Shown here in pieces: positions 1-5,400 of a stretch of DNA of 5,927 nt. Each line of letters begins with the position of its first letter. Positions within the stretch are counted from its first letter, which is position 1. The notes below the pieces were generated by a model that did no database searches, was not told the DNA's origin, and saw nothing but the letters and a program-made list of their open reading frames with translations. Both the position numbers and the translations under genes were made by a program. The stretch spans positions 1 through 5,927 of the forward strand of contig CAKQUI010000122.1 in NCBI GenBank assembly GCA_934277495.1. The letters are read 5' to 3'. This stretch comes from an uncultured Clostridia bacterium (lineage in GTDB: Bacteria > Bacillota > Clostridia > Peptostreptococcales > Anaerovoracaceae).

Positions 1-15
1 CTCCGGTGCAGCAGT
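1..15 (-). terminator. Probable terminator of the operon, cut by the window edge
   Basis: CGGTGCAGCAGT at 4-15 is identical to the first-transcribed stem arm of the adhesin terminator. It lies about 100 bp past the lipoprotein stop codon. The second arm would be left of base 1 and cannot be seen, so this is inferred from the duplicated context. Confidence 0.5.
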
Positions 16-99
16 CTTTATCATGCTGTTTATCAGCTGATCATATCATGTTTTTATCACAGCCTGCCTGTTATCTTTGCTGTCTCCTGCGGGATATCA
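1..99. repeat. Direct repeat copy A (adhesin 3' end and downstream region)
   Basis: Bases 1-99 match 2387-2485 in the same orientation, with mismatches only at 77, 84 and 92. The first 76 bases are identical. The match covers the end of the coding region, the stop codon and one arm of the terminator. It reaches the window's left edge, so its full length is unknown. Confidence 0.93.
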
Positions 100-100
100 A
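71..100 (-). pseudogene. Remnant of a second adhesin gene 3' end
   Basis: Read on the minus strand in the frame matching the large adhesin, this stretch encodes LISRRRQQR and a TAA stop, against LISRRKQRR and TAA at the true gene end. Four bases differ over these 30: two changes are silent and two alter residues (R for K, Q for R). Similarity stops abruptly just inside the helix-coding part, and the lipoprotein stop codon follows 12 bp further on. No start or upstream coding sequence remains, so this is a tail fragment of a paralogous or duplicated adhesin. Confidence 0.75.
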
Positions 101-111
101 GGGGACTGTAA

Positions 112-495
112 CTATTTTTTTGAAAAAACAAGGTCATTTAATCCTTCTTCATGAATAACAAGGTATCCATCTTTTATTTCAACATCATATGACACTTCAT
201 CTGTTCCTGAATATTTCAATGTCAAATTATAATGGTTCTCACCATCGTCTTTTATCGTACCTTTTGTATCCGTCTTTTCACCATGGTATACTACTTCCCC
301 ATCATTATCAATGCTTATTGAATCAGAAGGTGTCTCAAGACCTACATCATCATATGTCACAATCGACTTTTCACCATCCTCAATCAAACCATATGACTGC
401 CACTTACCACTAATCTTAAGGTCACCATTAGAACACCCCGCCAAACAAATACAAAATATTATACAAACTATAGCTATAAAACTTTTATATTTCAT
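112..495 (-). CDS. Small lipoprotein of unknown function
   Basis: The 127-residue product starts with MKYK, a hydrophobic stretch and the lipobox LAGC, so Cys21 should be lipid-modified and the protein held on the outer face of the membrane. The mature part (about 107 residues) is acidic and rich in predicted short beta strands: GKWQSYGLIEDG, SISIDNDGEVVYHG, KGTIKDDG, YNLTLKYSG, YDVEIKDGYLVIHE and LVFSKK. GKW near the front, dG turns and a final V-F-x-K suggest a small lipocalin-like barrel, as in many gut Bacillota lipoproteins; this is inference. The start has GGGGAG (505-510) 9 nt upstream, immediately after the stop codon of the preceding gene (gap 15 bp), so translation may be coupled. 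Its stop lies only 12 bp from the duplicated adhesin tail. Confidence 0.87.
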   Translation of the reverse strand: MKYKSFIAIVCIIFCICLAGCSNGDLKISGKWQSYGLIEDGEKSIVTYDDVGLETPSDSISIDNDGEVVYHGEKTDTKGTIKDDGENHYNLTLKYSGTDEVSYDVEIKDGYLVIHEEGLNDLVFSKK

Positions 496-510
496 AACGA
501 TACTCTCCCC

Positions 511-1368
511 CTATCTTATCACTACATATCCATAACCATCTTCCGACTTTGAAAATGCATTCGTAAGTTCTTTTATTTTTAAAACATTACTCTCAATATG
601 CTTATCCTCTTTGCAATTAACTTTTGCCTTTGATGTAGTATTTACTGTTGAATCCATATCTTCCAGTTTATCATGGTAAGCAATTATTTCATCTGCATAT
701 TTGATATTATCAATTGAGCTATCAATAGAAGCCAACAATCCACTATATGCTTTGCTTTGTTTGAAAACACTGATAGCATTTTGTTCTACCGCATTCCAAT
801 AAGAATCCCAGGTTTCATACGAATTACCATTATATTTTTTCTTCCCAGAATGATATCTATCATAATACTCCATATACATCTTATCTGTTACATATACTCT
901 CTCACAGTTAATTTTATCCCCTGCGATATAATCTTCAAATGAAATTCCCTGTTTTTGGCAGCTACTATAATATTCTTTAAAATTCACAGCTGATTCTGCT
1001 TCCTCTATTTCATTTTTTATCTTATTTTCAATTTCGTTATATGTCATGGAAAAGCCATTTGTTTTGGCAAGATAGAATAAGGCTTCACTTTTTACCATAT
1101 TGTTCTTTGCATTTTTTTCTGCATTTTTTAAAGATTCACCCATTAATAGCTGTCGACTTACTGCAGTATAAACTTCACTATACGAACTTGTTTCGCCAAT
1201 TATATCTTTTAATTGTGTTGCTTTCGCACTAATCTCAACAATATCGTTTGTTGCTGAGGTTTCATTTGTTTCAATTTCAGCATTTGCACATATTACACCT
1301 GTAAGAAACAGTACACAAATACTTATGATAACAATCATTGACCCTTTTTTTAAAAAAAGTTTTTTCAT
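511..1368 (-). CDS. Exported protein with SurA/PrsA N-terminal-like chaperone region
   Basis: The product has 285 residues. An ATG start is supported by GGAGGTGG (1372-1379), with GGAGG 6 nt upstream. The signal peptide is clear: KKLFLKK n-region, hydrophobic core and ANA at 28-30 before EIE. Residues about 65-215 are helical and charged, with a pattern seen in the N-terminal chaperone part of SurA/PrsA-type proteins: a Lys/Glu helix leading into VKSEALFYLAKTNGFSMTYNEIENKI, then GISFEDYI and a following long helix. No parvulin PPIase domain follows; the C-terminal 70 residues are unrecognised and end in GYGYVVIR. Three cysteines (137, 155, 252) are present. The likely role is binding or helping to fold an exported partner, possibly the FN3-like protein encoded 19 bp upstream. 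The match is by eye and remote, so function is tentative. Confidence 0.85.
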   Translation of the reverse strand: MKKLFLKKGSMIVIISICVLFLTGVICANAEIETNETSATNDIVEISAKATQLKDIIGETSSYSEVYTAVSRQLLMGESLKNAEKNAKNNMVKSEALFYLAKTNGFSMTYNEIENKIKNEIEEAESAVNFKEYYSSCQKQGISFEDYIAGDKINCERVYVTDKMYMEYYDRYHSGKKKYNGNSYETWDSYWNAVEQNAISVFKQSKAYSGLLASIDSSIDNIKYADEIIAYHDKLEDMDSTVNTTSKAKVNCKEDKHIESNVLKIKELTNAFSKSEDGYGYVVIR

Positions 1369-1387
1369 TTTCCACCTCCACTATAAG

Positions 1388-2182
1388 CTATTTTGCTATG
1401 TATTTTGTAAAAGTTCCACTCTTCACTGCCACGCTGGCATTTATCATCCATCCTATTTTCACACTATCTTTGGAATTGAGTTTATGACTAATTTGAGTAT
1501 AATTATCATAATTATAATGTTTATATACATTTCCACTGTATATGTGATCATGAATACAAGCATATGCAGTTGAACAATTTATCTCTTTGCCATTTTTTTT
1601 ATGTCTCAAACGACCTATCGTTGAACCACCTTTCAAGTCTGCAAATTTGGAACGGTCACATGATGATGAAAATATAATTTCATAGCACCTATCACCAGTA
1701 TATCTCATACCTTTCTTATCATAGTAGTGTTCAATATCACTAAAATTAACAGTTACTACTGCGTTTCCCAAATCTTGAACTGGTGTAATTACTTTAGTAC
1801 TGGCTGAAAGATTTTTCGTTTTAACGTACGGTGTTTTTTTTGTAGAAAATTCTTTAATGCCGCTCCATTTTGATTTTAGACGACTACTTTTCACAGATCT
1901 TATTTCAAATTGATAACTTTTATTAGACAACATATTAGGCACATTAAAATTACAGCTTGTGGTTGTCTTTGTAGTCCATCCGCTACGTCCCTTAGGTCTG
2001 TACCTTACATCATACTTTTTTGCACCCTTTGCTTTACCCCATTTTATTTTTATTGAATGGTATGTTTTAGACTCACATGATATAGACGTAGGTTTTACTT
2101 TTGCAGGCTTACTGTCAGCATATATATCTTCTAAATCCATATATGTCCATAACGAAACCCCAACAATTGTAAATAATAGCAC
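1388..2182 (-). CDS. Exported protein with fibronectin type III-like domain and unknown C-terminal domain (possible 5' frameshift)
   Basis: As an open frame from GTG this gives 264 residues. Residues 1-22 are hydrophobic and end in IYA, like a signal peptide cleaved before DS, but no Lys or Arg precedes the hydrophobic core. One extra base in the A6 run at 2196-2201 would join the frame to the ATG at 2206-2208, giving a normal N-terminus (MVQKKGILYVLLF...) behind a strong ribosome binding site. Residues about 27-117 resemble an FN3 domain: IKIKW, GAKKYDVRYR, SYQFEIRSV and a closing KSKWS...FST. Residues about 118-264 are not recognised. They hold four cysteines (166, 175, 203, 209), which could form disulfides outside the cell, and a His/Tyr-rich patch (CIHDHIYSGNVYKHYNYDNY). 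It is the first gene of the operon. A binding role on the surface or in the medium is inferred only from the FN3-like fold. Confidence 0.82.
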   Translation of the reverse strand: MLLFTIVGVSLWTYMDLEDIYADSKPAKVKPTSISCESKTYHSIKIKWGKAKGAKKYDVRYRPKGRSGWTTKTTTSCNFNVPNMLSNKSYQFEIRSVKSSRLKSKWSGIKEFSTKKTPYVKTKNLSASTKVITPVQDLGNAVVTVNFSDIEHYYDKKGMRYTGDRCYEIIFSSSCDRSKFADLKGGSTIGRLRHKKNGKEINCSTAYACIHDHIYSGNVYKHYNYDNYTQISHKLNSKDSVKIGWMINASVAVKSGTFTKYIAK

Positions 2183-2213
2183 ATATAAAATCCCCTTTTT
2201 TGAACCATGACTA

Positions 2214-2220
2214 CTCCTTT
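2214..2220 (-). promoter_or_regulatory. Strong ribosome binding site out of frame with the FN3-like gene
   Basis: The minus strand reads AAAGGAG here, 5 nt before an ATG at 2206-2208. This is the best initiation signal in the leader. However, that ATG frame differs by one base from the long open frame below and stops after 25 codons (TAG at 2131-2133). The annotated GTG start at 2180-2182 has only a weaker AAGGGG-like sequence 9 nt upstream. This conflict is the basis for suspecting a frameshift at the start of the gene. Confidence 0.7.
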
Positions 2221-2255
2221 CTTCATAGTTAAGAGCTGTATCTAATTATAACCTT

Positions 2256-2284
2256 AATATAACTTCTTCTGATTACTATGTCAA
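2256..2284 (-). promoter_or_regulatory. Sigma-70/SigA-type promoter of the three-gene operon
   Basis: On the minus strand TTGACA (2279-2284) is followed after exactly 17 nt by TATATT (2256-2261). This is a perfect -35 box and a five-of-six -10 box. Transcription would start near 2249, giving a leader of about 40 nt to the ATG at 2206-2208 or about 65 nt to the GTG at 2180-2182. The flanking DNA is very AT-rich. It is the only convincing promoter ahead of the operon and lies just downstream of the adhesin terminator, so the operon has its own transcription start. Confidence 0.8.
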
Positions 2285-2365
2285 TGTTTTTATAAGAATT
2301 CACATTTTTTTCAGATTGCTTTGTATATTTTTACAATTTTCCATTCAATTAACAAGTAACGCAAA

Positions 2366-2401
2366 ACTGCTGCACCGTTATTTTCTCTCCGGTGCAGCAG
2401 T
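2366..2401 (-). terminator. Rho-independent terminator of the adhesin gene
   Basis: A perfect 12-bp inverted repeat (ACTGCTGCACCG at 2366-2377 against CGGTGCAGCAGT at 2390-2401) with a 12-nt loop lies about 55 bp past the adhesin stop codon. On the minus strand the stem ends in a short T run (TTTTGCGTT). The T tract is modest but the stem is GC-rich. It separates the adhesin transcript from the promoter of the downstream operon. Confidence 0.82.
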
Positions 2402-2485
2402 CTTTATCATGCTGTTTATCAGCTGATCATATCATGTTTTTATCACAGCCTGCCTGTTATCTTCGCTGTTTCCTGCGTGATATCA
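2387..2485. repeat. Direct repeat copy B (3' end of the intact adhesin gene)
   Basis: This is the partner of copy A, offset by 2386 bp. It contains the last nine or so codons of the intact adhesin, its TAA (2457-2459), a 10-nt palindrome ATCAGCTGAT (2418-2427) and the first-transcribed arm of the terminator. Together the two copies flank the three-gene operon. Confidence 0.93.
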
Positions 2486-5400
2486 GTACTACTGCTGCTG
2501 CGCAGGCTGCTGTGAGCATCAAAGCAATTATCATGCCCAAAGGTGTGTCGTCGCCTGTCTTCGTGCGGCTGCCGCCGGTGCTGCCGTTTCCGCCAGGTTT
2601 CGAAGGTTTCTCCAGTTTTCCCGGTTTCTCAGGCTTGCTGTATTTGTTTGTGAATACTATCGGCTTGTCGCCTGACTCACTGCTGATCACCTTCAGCGTG
2701 CCGTCTTTACTGTCTGTCACAGATACATGTATATCGTGGACAGCCGTATCGTAGCTGACGTTTTCAGCCTTGTCTTTCGACGGAACGACTTCACGTATGA
2801 TATAGTCGTGTTCTCCCGGACCGCTGTAGCTTATCTTTCCGAAGGAAACTTCTGCCTTGCTGCCGGCTGCGGCTGCTTTGTTGCCGCCTTCAGCCACCAC
2901 TTTCATTTCACCATTTCCTGTCAGCTCAATGAGCTGGAAGCTGAACTCTCCATCATTCAGATCACGTCCTTTGAGGACTTTGCTGACCTTGAACAGAGTA
3001 TCTGCATCCACAGTCTTCTCTTCAGCGCTGTAAGTATTCGTGAACGTGAAAGCCGGTCCTTCGGACAAGCCTTCTACATCGAAAGACTTTTCCTTGCTGC
3101 TGTATTTCACGGAGATCTCGATAGTCTTCGTGTTTTCCTTGTCGTTCGTGACTCCTGCTGCGCTGCCGCTTTCGGTCACTGTGTATCTGAAGGTCCTTTT
3201 CCTGATGCCATGATCGTCAGGCTGGATATCCTCGAAATCAGACGCCTGCAGCGTGATGCTGCCAAAATCCACATTTCCGGAAGCATCGCTGCTGACTTTT
3301 TCCGTGTCCTTTCCATCAAGCTGCGGTACAGGTGCTTTTTTCTGATCTGTGCCTGTAGTCTCGACGCCTTCGATGCTGAAGCTGAACTTTCCTGCGATAT
3401 CGCTGATATCTGTCGCAAGTGACTCATCCGACTTTTCAAGCACTTTCAGTCCCTTGAGAGGGATCACTGTGCTGCTGGTGTCGTATGCGTTCTCGAACTG
3501 CAGGCTTTCAGCCTTGTCAGGGTATGTCACTGATGCTTCAAGTCTACCTTTGCCGTCGTCTTTCACATGTACTGTTATGGTGAATGATGACTTTACAGGT
3601 GATACGCCTGCCGGCAGGCTGTCTGTTACTTCATATACTTCATACTGGAGAGTGTATACATCTCCGTCTTTTGTCGCAAGTCCTGCACTGACATCTTTTT
3701 TCAGCTGTGCACTGGTGTATTCGATGCTGTTGAACTCGATGCTGCCCGGTTTTCCTGCCGATGCTACCTCATTCGTTCCTGTCGAAAGGATTTTCTTCTC
3801 AGGATCGCTGGTGTTCACTACCTTGAAACTGTACTCGCCTGCCTTCATATCACGACCTGTGAGGGTCTTTTCTGCCTTTATTCCGGCAGTTCCCGAAGCA
3901 TCGAGGGATCCCGAAGCACTGTATTTATTGGCGAACGGGATCTTTACCGCAGTCTTTGCAGTATCCTTATCGCTGCTCTTCATCACTGACTTGTCTGCGA
4001 TCTTGCCTGTATTTTTGTTCTTTACAGTAGTCGTCACTGTAAGAACGGAGTCGCCATCGTCCTCCACTGCTATATCCAGGAGATATACATTGTCATCGTT
4101 GGTATATCCGCCCTTTTCGTCTCCGCCTTTAGTCTCGCTGACTTCATAGCTGTATGTTTTTCCGGCGTTTTCGTTGGTGAACTTCACCGATCTGCCGTCC
4201 AGTATGCTCTGCAGGCTTTCTTCGCCGTCTGCCGCTGCACTGGAGCTGAACACTTTTTCTGTATCGTCTCTGCTGAATCCAAGTATTCCTGCCGCCTGAG
4301 CCGCTGTTGTACCGCCGGTTTCATTATCAAGAGCTTTTACCGTGAACTCGAACTGACCGTCGGTCATGTCTCTGCCGCTGAGCGTTTTCGATATCTCGAC
4401 ATCAGTGTTCGCACTGTATTCTACAGAGGTACTGTATCTGTTCTCGAAATCCAGATTCGTTATGGAGTTCTCTGCCACCTCTGCAGTCAGCTTTCCTGAA
4501 CCATCGTCTGTCACATAAACAGGTATGCGATGGTCCTTGCTGTCGTATGTTATGCCCTTGGTATCACTGCCAGGCACAGTCTCCGTTATGAAAAATTCAA
4601 ACGGTTTTCCTTCTGAATCTTTCACGAAATGCAGTTTTCCGAAATCAAGAGCCGCCTTCGCCTTGCCTGCTGCATCTTTGCCGGTGACTGTAACAGTTCC
4701 GAAAACTGCTTTGCCGTCTTCTGTGCTGTATGTGGTCTTTTCTTTGTCAAGAGCATCAAGCAGCGTTTTATCATCAGCCTTTGCCCAGAGCGTGAATGTA
4801 AAGCTGTCGCTGTCTTTCCATTTACGTCCTGTCAGCGTCTTGCTGCCTTCAAGAGCCAGATTTCCCGACGCCTTGTATCCATTTGTCCATGTGATGCTGT
4901 CAGCAGTCTCGCTGCCTGCTTTTACAGTCTTTTCTATTGTCAGCGTGCCGTCCTGAGGGTCATTTGCTTTCGATGAAAGCGTTACTTCATATACGGTGCT
5001 GTCGTATGTCACACCCTTTGCATCTTCACCGGACGCCGGCTGTTTTTCTCTCAGGGTGTATCTGTATGTCGATCCTGCCTTGTCGAACTTCACTGTTCCG
5101 AAGTCGATATCGGCTTTGCTGCCGGACTCAGGGGCTACTGTGACTTCTTTCACTTCGCTGCCGTCCTTGTCCACCGGATAAGGTGCACCGTCTTCAGGGG
5201 TCACTGTGAATGTGAAACTGTCCCCTTTTGCAAAGTCCCTGCCTGTGATCTTCTTGCTGCCGCTGATGGATGCACTGCCTGACTCTTTGTATGTGTTCCC
5301 GAAAGCAGCCCTGTCGGTGACGTCAGCGTGCCTTGTATTGCTGTATGATACAGATGCTGCCAGTTTTCCTGTTTTGATACCATCTGAATCTTTATCTGTG

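Noticed and set aside
112..2182. Toxin-immunity reading of the FN3-like protein and the lipoprotein
   Set aside because: No toxin motif, secretion-leader domain such as LXG, or known immunity family is visible; it stays pure speculation.
2240..2252. TATAAT sequence near the operon promoter as an alternative -10 box
   Set aside because: The hexamer is perfect but has no -35 box at suitable spacing; the TTGACA-17-TATATT pair is better.
1..2485. Insertion sequence or transposon ends at the direct repeats
   Set aside because: No transposase or integrase and no terminal inverted repeats were seen, and the direct repeat is far longer than a normal target-site duplication.
3176..3439. Minus-strand 87-codon frame inside the adhesin
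   Set aside because: It is an alternate frame of repeat 6 with no recognisable protein features.
2727..4149. Long plus-strand open frames (2727-3422 and 3349-4149) opposite the adhesin
   Set aside because: They lie antisense to a well-supported coding region, have compositions typical of the reverse complement of Ser/Thr/Asp-rich repeats, and no convincing ribosome binding site or domain was seen.
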